Made by a program: the position numbers and the translations under genes
Notes under the pieces: model-generated
What the model was told of the DNA's origin: nothing
Database searches by the model: none
Seen by the model: only the letters and a program-made list of their open reading frames with translations
NCBI GenBank assembly: GCA_907163375.1
Contig: CAJQUW010009225.1
Coordinates: forward strand, 1 to 64,000
Direction of reading: 5' to 3'
Source of the DNA: Prostheceraeus crozeri
Lineage: Eukaryota > Platyhelminthes > Polycladida > Euryleptidae
DNA: 64,000 nt
Shown here: positions 42,730 to 53,469 of the stretch, piece by piece
Numbering within the stretch: position 1 is the first letter of the stretch
Layout: each line of letters begins with the position of its first letter

Positions 42730-45400
42730 GCCTCTGGAACGATCTATTACTGAAAATTATTAACTGCTTTCGATTTCAAATCGGCTGATATAAACAATAT
42801 AACATTGTCGAGAAAAACCAAATTTCTTGGTAGCTTCTTTCTTTATATATCGATCTGAGTAAAGTACAATTTTTAGAAAATATACTCGTATATGCACTAA
42901 TCTTCGATTCATTTCTAATAAATTTACGTGCCTTAGCTCATTATCAGACTTAATTCAAAATTGCCCAATGAGATCTGCAACTACTTTGTACTTGTTAATT
43001 GATATCTTTTATTGATATGTCAGCTGATTTATGTCATAGACCACAGGATATATTGACACCTGGATAGGCCGCCTAGATACGCGGAAATACAGTGAAGAAA
43101 TAGCAAAGGGATTTCAAGATATCATGAACATTGAGACATTGTCATTATTTACATTTGTGATTTGCTAAGTCATGGCAAAGTGAAACGATAGATGTCAAGT
43201 TATAACATCAAACACTACAATATTTTCTTTTTTTCAAAATGCACGCTGACCAAAATCCCTATTGCCGTGACATAGATTTTAGAGTAACTATATTTTCAGA
43301 ATGTATGATTTTTCAGTAAATACAGGCACCATGATTTATAATTAAACGTAGATTTTGATTAATAGTGAATTTAATTGATAGTAATTCTTGTCATGTGTAC
43401 AATTTGCTTTAATCAACTGTTGCAACTAACTTGACTTGCAGTTTTACTATGACACAATGTATTGATTTCCTCTGGAAGGTGTTTCTGCATTTTGTAATGT
43501 TTCATGTTTATCAGTAAATGCCAACTTCAATTCGATACGAACTCCGTTTATTCTTATAGCTGGACATCAACCCTTGCAGCCAATCAACCATTATGCACAT
43601 GTCTGCATTATATCTATAATATTCAGAAACATCCCTGATGTCCATAAGCAATACGCAAAATGTAAATTACAATCTATGCAAAATGACATCATTACTATCA
43701 TAGTTCAAAATTAGCTTTACAAGAGATGAATTGCAAAGATGGAAATCAATCTGGCAGACGAAAACTGAAAATATCGACCATGATTTCTAATTCTTCTACC
43801 ACTTCCACCGCCTCTAAACAAAAATGCACGAAAAGCGAAAAGACATGTATGTCGCGAACTGTCCAAACGTCGTTATTAATTTTTAGAAAGTCGAAAACTA
43901 CAAAAGAAAATACTGCATCATAAAGAGTGTCCATAATAAATTATGTTTCCATACGCTTATTCTCATGCAGGCCTATTCCACCATACTCGTACTACTAGCC
44001 TATATGAAACTATGCTACTATAATGGGATTATTTTGGAAGAGGGAGGAAAAGTCTACATTTCTGCCCGGCGGGAGTAAAAATCTCACTTTTCCGCCCGGC
44101 ATTAATCATGGCACAGATATTTCACTCCAGGACACAATGAAAAATGTTTAATTTCAAATGTTTTACTTCAAAAAATGAATAAAAATTTTTCTGAGACTTT
44201 CATCCGCGCAGCTGTGGCAACGCTGCATCCATCAATAATACGATAATAAAATTATATTCGTGGTTAATTTGATATATAAGTCAATTGATCTCACCTGAGA
44301 GATCTGACAAATGATCAGATGCTATGCCTACATAAACAAGTATACTTACATGAAGATGAATATAACCTATGGATGACAATGATCACTGAGTCAGTTCAAC
44401 TTTAATAATTGATAACCTCGCCGCACTTCGCTAGCACGTATTATTATCCAGTTCCCAACACACACTACCAGGGAAGACCCTGTTGGTTGGACGCTTGTCA
44501 CACAGCGCAACACTCGTTCAGTTGCTAACCCTCTTACCATGTCTTATATCACGTGACGTAGTACTATCGTCTCGTAAACAAAGTCTCTGGTTTCATTAGA
44601 TGCAGCACAAAAGTTTAGAAAGCTCATCTATGAAAGTAATGTTCACAGTGATGGAAGAACCAGGAAAATCATTTGATTTTACTATCGGTGGCCAATATGC
44701 TGCTATGGAACGTAAAATTGGACTGTGAATAAATTATTAATACTAACCAAATCAATTACGGTGAACTCTAGGTTGAAAACTAATTCAATGAGATGTTCTC
44801 TTAACAGTAAGCGTTTTCTACTATAACAGATGATCATATGATCGAAAATTTAAAGATAAATCATAAACATTTCATATTAAAATTTATTAAGACAAACAAC
44901 AACATTCGAACTGTATCCGTTATTCTTATTTCAGCAATTAACGCTCTGCCTTGAATAATGAAGTCTTTTGGAATAAAGTGTTATCATATTAGACGAAAAT
45001 TAACAACATTGACCAACAACCAATGTTTGATATGGCAGAATTCTCGTAATTCTGCACATCAACAGAGTGTCATAAATATGCCAAATTATGCAAACTTCTG
45101 AGCTGGCCAAAATTCTTTCGCTACATTCTAGTGTACGTCTCCGATGTAACTACCAAATTAAGCGAAACGTCGATTTGGATGAAGCCGGATTATGTGGAAT
45201 CTACTGTAGTTTTCAAAGTAGGTCTCAATATATGAGAGATGAATGAAGAATCTACAATTTCTAGTTTTAGTTTTATTTGTCCCTCAATAACAATGTTGTT
45301 ATCAGGTAAACTGTTCACCGACTCTTCCTCTGTAGTTATAGATGCCTCGATATAATTAGAAAATCGGCAATTGACAGTTGTTAAAGGTAGAACAAGCAAT
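42730..45400. other. No gene recognised
   Basis: AT-rich. Overlapping ORFs at 43,726-43,934 have no domain. A pair of similar words, CTGCCCGGCGGGAG and CCGCCCGGCATTAA (about 44,070-44,105), is the only local peculiarity. A minus-strand frame at 45,190-45,420 encodes a hydrophobic leader-like start but has no ATG. Confidence 0.4.
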
Positions 45401-46002
45401 ATCAGATAGATGAGGCGCAACGGTCATGTAATTATAAGATATCTAAGAAATATGTATCCTAATTAGGCCACTTATTAAAATTTTCGGTCAAATTGCATAG
45501 CGTCATTGAATTCTACGCCAAAAACAACCCATAACTGTGCATTTTCAGAAAATAATATGGCTACGACACCGTTTTGTGTGATAAGTGACACCACACGACT
45601 AAAAAACTGGGAATTTTGTTATATACCCTTACCCCATTTTCTGATCAGAATTTTCACAATATTTATATATTTTTATTATAAATACCTTTTTATACGCTTC
45701 CACAGGGAGCGTTATTCTATGTTTTTGCTGTCCCCGATTGCATGATGTCACATGTGTATGGAAATTCTGATTGGAATCGACCTATTGCCTATAGAGCACT
45801 TCAAGTCCAGAAGTATTTTTGCTAATTTCAAGACATACAGAGCGGGATTTTACAGATATAATGAAACAGAAATATAAGAAAAACTACACAGAACAGGAAA
45901 TAACTCATATCCCCTGGATATATTCTATAGAAGAGTAGCAATTTTACATCTTTGACAATTATTTGAGCGAGTGAGGCGCAACGGTCAGAAGATATATATA
46001 AA

Positions 46003-46840
46003 TAAGAAATGTGCGCTCCTGCCCCACCGAGAATTGTACTCTCCTGCCCCACTTGTACATGAAGGGACCAGGGCCTACAGCAATCGTAATCGTCAGACCA
46101 GGCATTTGGAGGTGCTCTGACTGTCATATATCTTCATTCATATCAGTACATATCAATGCACAATCATATTCCGCAAAAGCTAACTCTAAATACGAAAATT
46201 GAGGGCCTACAGCAATCGTCGGACCAGGCATTTGGAGGTTCTCTGACAGCCATATAGCACTTCTTTCACATCAGTACATATCAATGCACAATCATATTCC
46301 GCAAAAGCTAACTCTAAATACGAAAATTGAGGGCCTACAGCAATCGTCGGACCAGGCATTTGGAGGTTCTCTGACAGCCATAGCACTTCTTTCACATCAG
46401 TACATATCAATGCACAATCATATTCCGCAAAAGCTAACCCTAAATACGAAAATTGAGGGCCTACAGCAATCGTCGGACCAGGTATTTGGAGGTTCTCTGA
46501 CTGTCATATATCGTCATTCATATCAGTACATATCACAGCACGATCATATTCCGCAAAAGCTAACTCTAAATACGACAATTGAAGGGACCAGGGCCTACAG
46601 CAATCGTCGGACCAGGCATTTGGAGGTGCTGACAGCCATAGAACTTCTTTCACAACAGTTCATACAACAGTACATATCAATGCACAATCATATTCCGCAA
46701 AAGTTCATACGTGGGGCAGGAGAGTCAGTGGGGCAGGGGTGCACATGGGGGCAGGGGCGTACATTTCATATTCGTCCGTGGGGCAGGAGTGTACAAGTGG
46801 GGCAGGAGAGTACAATTCGGTGGGGCCGGAGCGCACATTT

Positions 46841-46844
<4 letters not shown>
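46003..46844. mobile_element. TIR element with five ~128-bp tandem repeats
   Basis: Ends at 46,003-46,057 and 46,791-46,844 are inverted copies (TAAGAAATGTGCGCTCC, then CCTGCCCCAC words). Between them five units begin with GGGCCTACAGCAATCGT at 46,071, 46,203, 46,331, 46,457 and 46,591 (spacing 132, 128, 126, 134). Each holds CAATCATATTCCGCAAAAGC. (TA)n lies on the right. The plan of inverted ends around a core tandem array recalls bivalve pearl-type elements and Helitron-like derivatives. The long ORFs crossing the array just read the repeat. Confidence 0.75.

Positions 46845-46887
<43 letters not shown>
46842..46887. repeat. (TA)n microsatellite
   Basis: About 22 TA units between the tandem-repeat element and the tail of PLE D. 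Confidence 0.9.
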
Positions 46888-46889
<2 letters not shown>

Positions 46890-46960
46890 AAGAAACGATT
46901 GAAATCAAAATGAATACAAATAAATAATACAGTTTTGACCCGAAAGAAAAGTCAGCAATT

Positions 46961-47007
46961 ATTCCCAACCGGTTTCGCCTGGTCTAGGACAGGCTACTCA
47001 TGGGAAT
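46961..47007 (-). ncRNA. Variant hammerhead ribozyme motif, PLE D
   Basis: Minus strand: stem I ATTCCC/GGGAAT (6 bp perfect), seven-base core ATGAGTA, stem II GCCTG/CAGGC (5 bp), GAA, ACCGGT, T at the cleavage position. The layout fits the hammerhead without gaps; only core positions 3 and 8 differ, being A and U. Confidence 0.65.
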
Positions 47008-47105
47008 GAATTTATCGGAAAGCAAAATACAAAATTGGAAGCATAGACTTCCAAATCAAAACTTATTGACATAAACCTTGCGATTTTTCCTAGACGTGTC
47101 ATAGT

Positions 47106-47290
47106 TCAGGTGGTTGAGGTCTGGTTCAATGTTGGTTTAAGCATAGAAATAAAAATGGATTCCTTGCGCTCTCTTTCTATGCGCGAAGAATTCGGCCGAA
47201 GCTGAAAGAATGGAGCAGCCTCAAATTTTAACGGTAGATCTGTAGCACATGCAGCAATATGTTTAGTCACTCCTAAAGTCATGTAATTGG
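47106..47290 (-). pseudogene. PLE D GIY-YIG C-terminal fragment
   Basis: The open frame gives YMTLGVTKHIAACATDLPLK, FEAAPFFQLRPNSSRIERER and SMLKPTLNQ to a stop. It corresponds to the end of the GIY-YIG domain of the other PLEs (compare LPVSKHITNCAKN...PFYKMSPKS in family C). The nuclease core is missing. Confidence 0.75.
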
Positions 47291-47315
47291 CAAACTTTTG
47301 TAAAGTACGTTGTCG

Positions 47316-47347
47316 CTTGAAGAAGTCTTCGACGAAAATTCGCAATA
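47316..47347 (+). ncRNA. Hammerhead-like boxes, plus-strand tail
   Basis: CTTGAAGA, AGTCTTCGAC hairpin, GAAAATTCGCAATAAAT. Same box order and nearly the same words as 28,413-28,447, including AATAAA. It belongs to an unidentified element whose body is not visible here; stem III and stem I cannot be drawn well. Confidence 0.35.
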
Positions 47348-47681
47348 AATGCAATGATTTGAGCCTTTGTCGCCTTTTGATTTATATTCAATACTTTATC
47401 AGGCTCATGGCAATTTCTTCTTATAATGATACATATATATATATGTATATATATGTCTAATATTCCAACGAAATCCTCACTTAAATTTTTCAACGGAAGT
47501 TGTTTTAATGAAGCTTTAACAGTACGAAACATTCATAGCACTATTCACTCATCTAGGACATGTAAATGAACAAGCCCATTCCATACTTTTCATGACCATC
47601 CAGGTGCTGTTCCGGATACAAACGTGGCACGACTCACGAGATAAAGTTGCTGTTGAAAACTTGCAATTTCTAGTACAGGGT

Positions 47682-47687
47682 TTTATT
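47682..47687 (-). promoter_or_regulatory. Poly(A) signal AATAAA of the secreted-protein gene
   Basis: AATAAA on the minus strand, about 70 bases downstream of the stop at 47,756, a normal distance for a short 3' UTR. Confidence 0.5.
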
Positions 47688-47755
47688 CTACTCAAGAGAT
47701 TCCTCATTCACTCGATTTTCTATATAGCGTTAATGATCACTATTCAGAAAAGATA

Positions 47756-48937
47756 TTAATCTAAAGATTTTAAGCGCTTATTCAGCACTGGTAGAAAAAC
47801 TTCGTCAGTCCAGGTCAACAGAATAGAAAATATGTCGTTCAGCAATTGAGGGTCAGGTTTTCGACGCTGATTTTCTGTTTCAATGCTCACCAGCGTAAGA
47901 TCCTGAATATCCCAAAGTTTATCATCCATTTCAAATGTGACATTAACTATATATCTGACTGACTTGATCGCCAAATAGGGAACGTATTGATCAAATTCTG
48001 AAGAATCTCCAATGTGCCAGACAAATAGATCATCAATCCGAGTATGAATCTGAAATATGTTAAATGTCGAGCGCTTAAGTACAGAAATTTCATAGACAAA
48101 TGTTAATTTCTTTGTTATTACTTTGACATCAAAAGTTCCCTTTTCAAAAATCGAACGAACCTGACGAAGACTTAGTTGCATAGTTGATAGAATTGACGAT
48201 AAATTGTTCAGACCAGGGTGTGATGACGACTGGACATCATTGCCAATGTGTAGGTGCCCCATTTGGATATCTTGAATAGAATTTTTGGCAAGAGAAAAGT
48301 CTAAATTCCTTCGGAAAAAAGCATCTATAGGTGTTTTCATTCGATTGGTGACGTAAGTAAACAATTTCCACGCAAAATCTGAGATCGTAGACCGAAATTC
48401 ACTATTTGATTCACTGTACAAAACAATTTTCTTTGGCTTCTTTATTTCGCTCGAAAATGATAAAATTTTGAAATGTGTCGTCTTCTTCTCATTTCTGCGA
48501 AGTTTAAGTGAAAGTTTTAGTTTGACATCGTAGAATTGAATCAAGAAACGGTTGCGTGAGTTCCTCTCATTCGATAACATTGCTTTTGGAACAACATTTG
48601 CGTGGAAAGTCAAAAGCGGATAGCGAATGATTACTTCAGTGTATCCTTTCGAATCGACATTGTGAGCACTTTCTACCCAAAAGTGACCCAAATTAGTCAA
48701 CAAGTTATTATCAAAAGTTAGAGTAGTCCTCGAGTATGATGAAAACAAAGAAAAAGTCCGCAAAGGCAGAGGATCGAGGGAGATGGGGTTGTGCAATGCT
48801 TTCTTTTCCGAATGTTTCAAGGCTGCTATAATGAAGCCATCCAATTCAGGGAAATCCAGCTGCAAGCCAAGGATGTTGTGAAATATAAGTAGATATGTAA
48901 CTGACAAACTAAGCCACATCCTGTTCACAACAAACAT
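47756..48937 (-). CDS. Secreted protein of unknown function, intronless
   Basis: An intact 393-codon ORF. Residues 1-24 (MFVVNRMWLSLSVTYLLIFH onward, cleavage probably near ILG/LQ) form a clear signal peptide and there is no later membrane helix, so the product should be secreted. The rest is basic and rich in alternating hydrophobic/polar strands (LTFDNNLLTNLGHFWV, YTEVIIRYPLLTFHANV, KLTFVYEISVLKRST, VRYIVNVTFEMDDKLWDI). Two halves of similar style suggest a beta-rich repeat such as a TULIP/JHBP-like lipid-binding fold, but I cannot confirm it. No family motif or catalytic pattern is evident. The first ATG is supported by the signal peptide. Single exon, with a TATTTAAT box ~33 bases upstream of the ATG and AATAAA ~70 bases after the stop. 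Confidence 0.75.
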   Translation of the reverse strand: MFVVNRMWLSLSVTYLLIFHNILGLQLDFPELDGFIIAALKHSEKKALHNPISLDPLPLRTFSLFSSYSRTTLTFDNNLLTNLGHFWVESAHNVDSKGYTEVIIRYPLLTFHANVVPKAMLSNERNSRNRFLIQFYDVKLKLSLKLRRNEKKTTHFKILSFSSEIKKPKKIVLYSESNSEFRSTISDFAWKLFTYVTNRMKTPIDAFFRRNLDFSLAKNSIQDIQMGHLHIGNDVQSSSHPGLNNLSSILSTMQLSLRQVRSIFEKGTFDVKVITKKLTFVYEISVLKRSTFNIFQIHTRIDDLFVWHIGDSSEFDQYVPYLAIKSVRYIVNVTFEMDDKLWDIQDLTLVSIETENQRRKPDPQLLNDIFSILLTWTDEVFLPVLNKRLKSLD

Positions 48938-48968
48938 TTGTGCGCTTGTCGTTGAAGAAGAGTGATCG

Positions 48969-48979
48969 GTATTAAATAA
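48969..48979 (-). promoter_or_regulatory. Possible TATA-like box
   Basis: TTATTTAATAC on the minus strand, about 33 bases upstream of the ATG of the secreted-protein gene. It would imply a very short 5' UTR. Confidence 0.25.
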
Positions 48980-49591
48980 CTTTCAATTACCATGACTTAC
49001 AGACTGATGTCATCTGCTTCAGGCCAATGAAATGCAATGATAATTGTCAGATACAAGCTTTGTCTCTGGCATAGAAATAGATATCAATAAAATCTCCAGA
49101 ACGGAAATATAGCTGAAATACACAAAAACGACACAAAAATGGCACGCATTTTCACGTAGAAACACTTGTCAACCACTGCATGACTGGATTAGAAGCAGTC
49201 ACATGTGAAAAGTTCAGCTTTTCATTGGTGTTTTATGCCCCAACTGAGTTCTGCCGTCTGTGCCGCGACCTTTAGTCAATTTCCATCCTATTCAAATTCA
49301 GATAGACAATCTATTTCTATGCTCTCTGGTGTGCGAGATATATCTACATCAACTGAATAAAGGTTACCGCAGATATCGGATAATTGGAGCCATTTAACTA
49401 TGAGAAAACATTACCCTGTAGACAGGAGTGGGCAACCTTTTGTTCTGTTTCAGGAGTTGAAACCAGTGTTACTCTTACTTCCCCTGCACTCATTTTCCGG
49501 GCGGAAAGCGTAAAGTAGCCTAGAAATTCCTGGAGAAAAACGGTAAGCATTTTTGGAAGTTGACTCTTAGTTTCGTGTTATTCAAACCCTC

Positions 49592-49903
49592 CTATTTATT
49601 TTGAAATGTTGAAGATACTGAAGATACAAAACTAGCTTCAATGATACTTATTAACCCGGTTTTGCACTTACTAGTGGCTTTGAGGTCTTCTTGCTTGTAT
49701 CCTGCGATGCGTTTGAATCTCGAAGTCCCACAAGATCTTTTTTGCTTCATTTTTGGTAACTGCTTGTGGCACATGCTTCCAGCATATCTCATGTGTTTCA
49801 ATAATCCATGCTTCCTGTAGATATTCCAGTGTACGTATTTAGCACTTTCATTTTGTCTTCTCAAGCACTCAGAACCTGTTAGTTTGTTGCAACCTGTTAA
49901 CAA
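49592..49903 (-). pseudogene. Retrotransposon ORF fragment
   Basis: The frame reads CNKLTGSECLRRQNESAKYV and HWNIYRKHGLLKHMRYAG. The pattern C-x(2)-TG-x-EC-x(2)-R-x-NE...HW resembles a conserved segment found near the C-terminus of many retrotransposon polyproteins, where it is followed by a LWDF-like motif. Here the next part, SCGTSRFKRIAGYKQEDLKA, looks like that motif read out of frame. The call is tentative; no RT domain is present nearby. Confidence 0.35.
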
Positions 49904-49909
49904 ATGATA

Positions 49910-50700
49910 CTGTGAATGATATCAAATTATGATATTGACAATGATATTATTATTATTATTGACAGCCATTTGCAAACTACGCAACCAACTGAATTTGGCC
50001 CATATTTTTGTTGTAATCCAGACGTTTCGATAGTTTCCTGTCTCCATTAGTAGAATAAAAGTGGAATAGGAAGGAAGAAGCATTTCTTCATGCAAGACAG
50101 CGTTTCCATTACACTTTGGTGTCTAAGGAATGCAAAATAACTTCGCTGTTGTCGTAATAAAATGAACAACTGCTAATCTATATCTATAGATTGAAATGAA
50201 TTTCAGATTACTTGACGACTATTTGCTTATAGTGCTTCAATCTACATGCCGACGATCGCTTTCTAGAAATGATGTTGAATCAACAGTATACGTCCGTCTG
50301 TCGTGACTGTAAAGGTCCATTCACACCGGACGCTACGCATTCCCGCGCGTCTATGTGTGAACAGCGCCATAGGTCAAGGTTCTGAACAACAATTCTGATG
50401 CGTGAGGACTCGCCGCGCCGAGTCCGGTATGAATGAACATTAAGGTCATGGTTACTGAACTCTTTACTTCATTTAGGTTGATAGCGCAATGATAAATGTG
50501 CGTGCATTTTCATATTAATTGGATGATTTCTGTTTGAATGGTGCAAATGCTGAAAAACATTATTCAGTGCCCGAAGTAAGAAGCTTGTTTAAAGTATAGA
50601 TAGAAAGGTCCGATTATCACTAATTTTGTTTCCGTGTTATCTGAGTACTGAGTCACAAGAAGCAACCAACAATTGAATTTGTGAGTGGACAATTAGGACT
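49910..50700. other. No gene recognised
   Basis: AT-rich, with a short (ATT)n run near 49,945 and a locally CpG-rich patch at about 50,320-50,430. No ORF or RNA signature was recognised. Confidence 0.45.
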
Positions 50701-50708
50701 ACAGGTAC

Positions 50709-53455
50709 CAGAGCTGGAAAAATTCCACTGAAATTTTTCAATTCCAATTCCAGAGCAGAAATTTCAATTCCAATTCCAATTCCAGTCGAAACAGTTCAAT
50801 TCAATTCCAATTCCATAATGAGATTCAATTCCGATAATTGCATGACGCGTATATGTTAATTTATCTAAAGTTTCCTCGCTTCAATCTAACCCATGTGCCC
50901 GTATCCTATCCTCGTTATTCCTGTGTGCCGTTCCCTGCGTCGTTCCTATGTGCGTTCTCATGTTCATAGTTCATATTTCTTGTGTACATGTACATGTATA
51001 TATGTAGCCGGTCAGCCTACGCCATTTTCGTTTCGTAAACGAGATATTCAACATCTTGTGAAAAAGAGAAAGGAAAATTAACGGTCAGCAAAGAATCAAA
51101 CGCTGAGAGAGAAAGCATAGAAATTAACAGTACCATAGAAAGTCCTAGAATGGAAATTGCATGAAAATTATGGCACACGCCGGGGGAACTAAGTTGGGGC
51201 AAAACGTAAATTGTGCGAGCTGGTTTCCATGTTTTCTTATTTGTATTTACATTTATCAAGCCAAATTGTGATCTGGATTGCTGCCCCTTGTCCAAAGATC
51301 ATACACAAAAGCAATAGTGAATTTACAAAATACTGCGGCGACAGGATGACAAAGAAAGAAATCCTTTAAAACGTTCTGTACGTTCATCATTTTGAAATAT
51401 TGCTCCTATAATCTATCAAGAGTATTATCAGTCACATATGCAACTTGCAATGTCGATTTACAGAACATACATTGCTCCAGCTTGAAATCAGAGGCCAAGA
51501 AATCTTAGAATATTCATTTTACTTTAAAGGGCTCCCCTGTTCACTATATTTGAACAATTTTCAAAATCTTTACATGCTTTCGAATATCAGCTTCCAAAAT
51601 ATCATCACACTATATCACATGTGTCATTTAATGATTAATTGAAAAGTTCCAGCGACTATTCACTTATCTGAGAAATTATTGTCGGTGAAGAAGCTTTCAA
51701 TGTGTTTATTCGACAAATGCGCTAGGTTTCTTAACCGTATAAAGGAGAAATCATCCTATAATTAGAATTTTTTTCTATTGAATTCTTACAATAGAGATAT
51801 TCTTACAACCAGTGCACCGCCCACTTTCAATTATGACTTTGTGGACCAATTTTTAATTCGAATTTTGAAAAATAGTTGTTAATGACTGCTGCAAATCGAC
51901 ACAATATACCAACCCAGGGAATAGTAGGCTATACCACATGAAACAATGCCACCATCTCACTTAATATTATCTTCATAAAAATCCTGCATTAATTTGCTGT
52001 CAACAACTTCCACAACCAACTTGGCAAATAGTTTGACTATGAATCAATGTTTTAGATCGAATCTGATCTACAAACCGTAGATTTTTCCATGTGCCATCAT
52101 TGTACATAGGCAAGATATCAAACTTCCATTATAGTGTACTATTATCTACTTCTATGAGAGAGAGATGCGAATAAATCTATTAATAAACTGACAGAAGAAA
52201 GAAATTCAATGTGCGAATAACGTGATTGTTGATGGAAGAAAAAACGACGATAAAAATGATATCATGAAAACTGATTAATGGTCCATGTTAAAAAAGGAGA
52301 TTAAAAATTCCGTGATAAGAACGAAATGTGGTCGGGTCGAAAGCTAACGAGCAGAGATTAAAGGAAACTCTTTCAATTTTCAAAAGAAAGTGGATTTATC
52401 GTCAAGTGTCAAAAATTTGCATAAATTAGAGACGATGAGAAATTGAAACAACAACAACTACCAACAACAACACATACGACATCTTCAGTAGCTGTTAGAA
52501 GAACTACGGACTCTCGCGGTGTAACTTGACTACAGAAGTAACAACTACAACTGCCTACCAGCGAACAACAGCACAGTAGCGTATGCGGCAACACATCAGC
52601 GAGCGCGATTGAAGATTGACGGTATAAGTGACACTGATATTCATGATATTTATGATATTATTTTGGTATAAGTGAGTCCGATCGAATTGAAGTGAATTCA
52701 ACATCAAGAAGGGAAATGCAAGTTTAAAGTTTTTCTTTTATCGTTGAGTATCGTATTTGTATAACTATAGTCTTGAAAATTAATGTTGTCAATTGTTGTG
52801 ATTGGAAGTTGAATAATATTTCATGTCATTGCCATTTTAATTGAATCATTAATTATTAGAATAATTTGTTGACACTGTCTATATTGTGATTCGAACTGAC
52901 AGGCTCCCCTTTAATGCAGGGTTAATTTTCCTCTTTCCAAACCGATTGTTTTTCTTGTGTACAACAATTAAGTTAATCTCCAATTTTTGTGCTTATCTAA
53001 TCAATAACTAAATTCAACAATTGTTTTATTTTGATTAATTATCTTACGTGATAAATAGCTAAATAACAGATTGAACAAAGATGATTATCTTCTCATTGTT
53101 TGCTTAATTGTTGAATTAACATTGTCCGGGGACTGTAGGCCCATCAAAGTCACAATAAGCACCCTTTATTCAACAATAGAATAAAACTAGCTCTGTCGAT
53201 CTATCTATATATATATCTCTCTCTCTCTCTTATCTCTGCGTGCAGTTAACACAACGGCCGAATACTGTGATTTCAATTTTTGTACAAATAGATTTATCAC
53301 AGGTCTATCGAAAAAGTGGAATTGAGCTTTATCAAGGTCAATTCCAATTCCAATTCCAGTAGATTTAAATATCGTCAATTCCAATTCCAATTCTGACGAA
53401 AAATGGAATTAATTCCGGGTCGGAATTAATTCCAATTCCGACTTTTCCAACTCTG
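50709..53455. mobile_element. Non-autonomous hAT-type transposon, 2,747 bp
   Basis: Terminal inverted repeats CAGAGCTGGAAAAATTCC (left) and, at the right end inverted, CAGAGTTGGAAAAGTCGG; the CAGAG start is the hAT signature. An 8-bp target duplication, ACAGGTAC (50,701-50,708) and TCAGGTAC (53,456-53,463), differs at one base. Both ends carry arrays of AATTCC (50,730-50,835 and 53,325-53,440), a likely subterminal binding array. No hAT transposase was seen; inside are a CAACAACAA-rich patch near 52,450 and a (CT)n run at 53,216-53,230. Confidence 0.85.
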
Positions 53456-53469
53456 TCAGGTACCATGCC

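Larger units (their letters stand above)
46890..47290 (-). mobile_element. PLE family D, short 3' fragment
   Basis: Minus-strand tail of a PLE: coding end at 47,106-47,290, hammerhead variant at 46,961-47,007, ending at (TA)n. At about 47,290 it abuts a plus-oriented sequence with CTTGAAGA and GACGAAAATTCGCAATAAAT, the tail of a different element. Confidence 0.75.

Noticed and set aside
45190-45420. Minus-strand frame with a signal-peptide-like start
   Set aside because: It starts at TTG just after an in-frame TGA, with no ATG; the upstream end overlaps the GCGCCTCAC repeat motif.
46284-46913. A 209-codon plus-strand ORF across the tandem repeats
   Set aside because: It simply translates the ~128-bp tandem units and the following (TA)n run; the peptide repeats with the DNA repeat.
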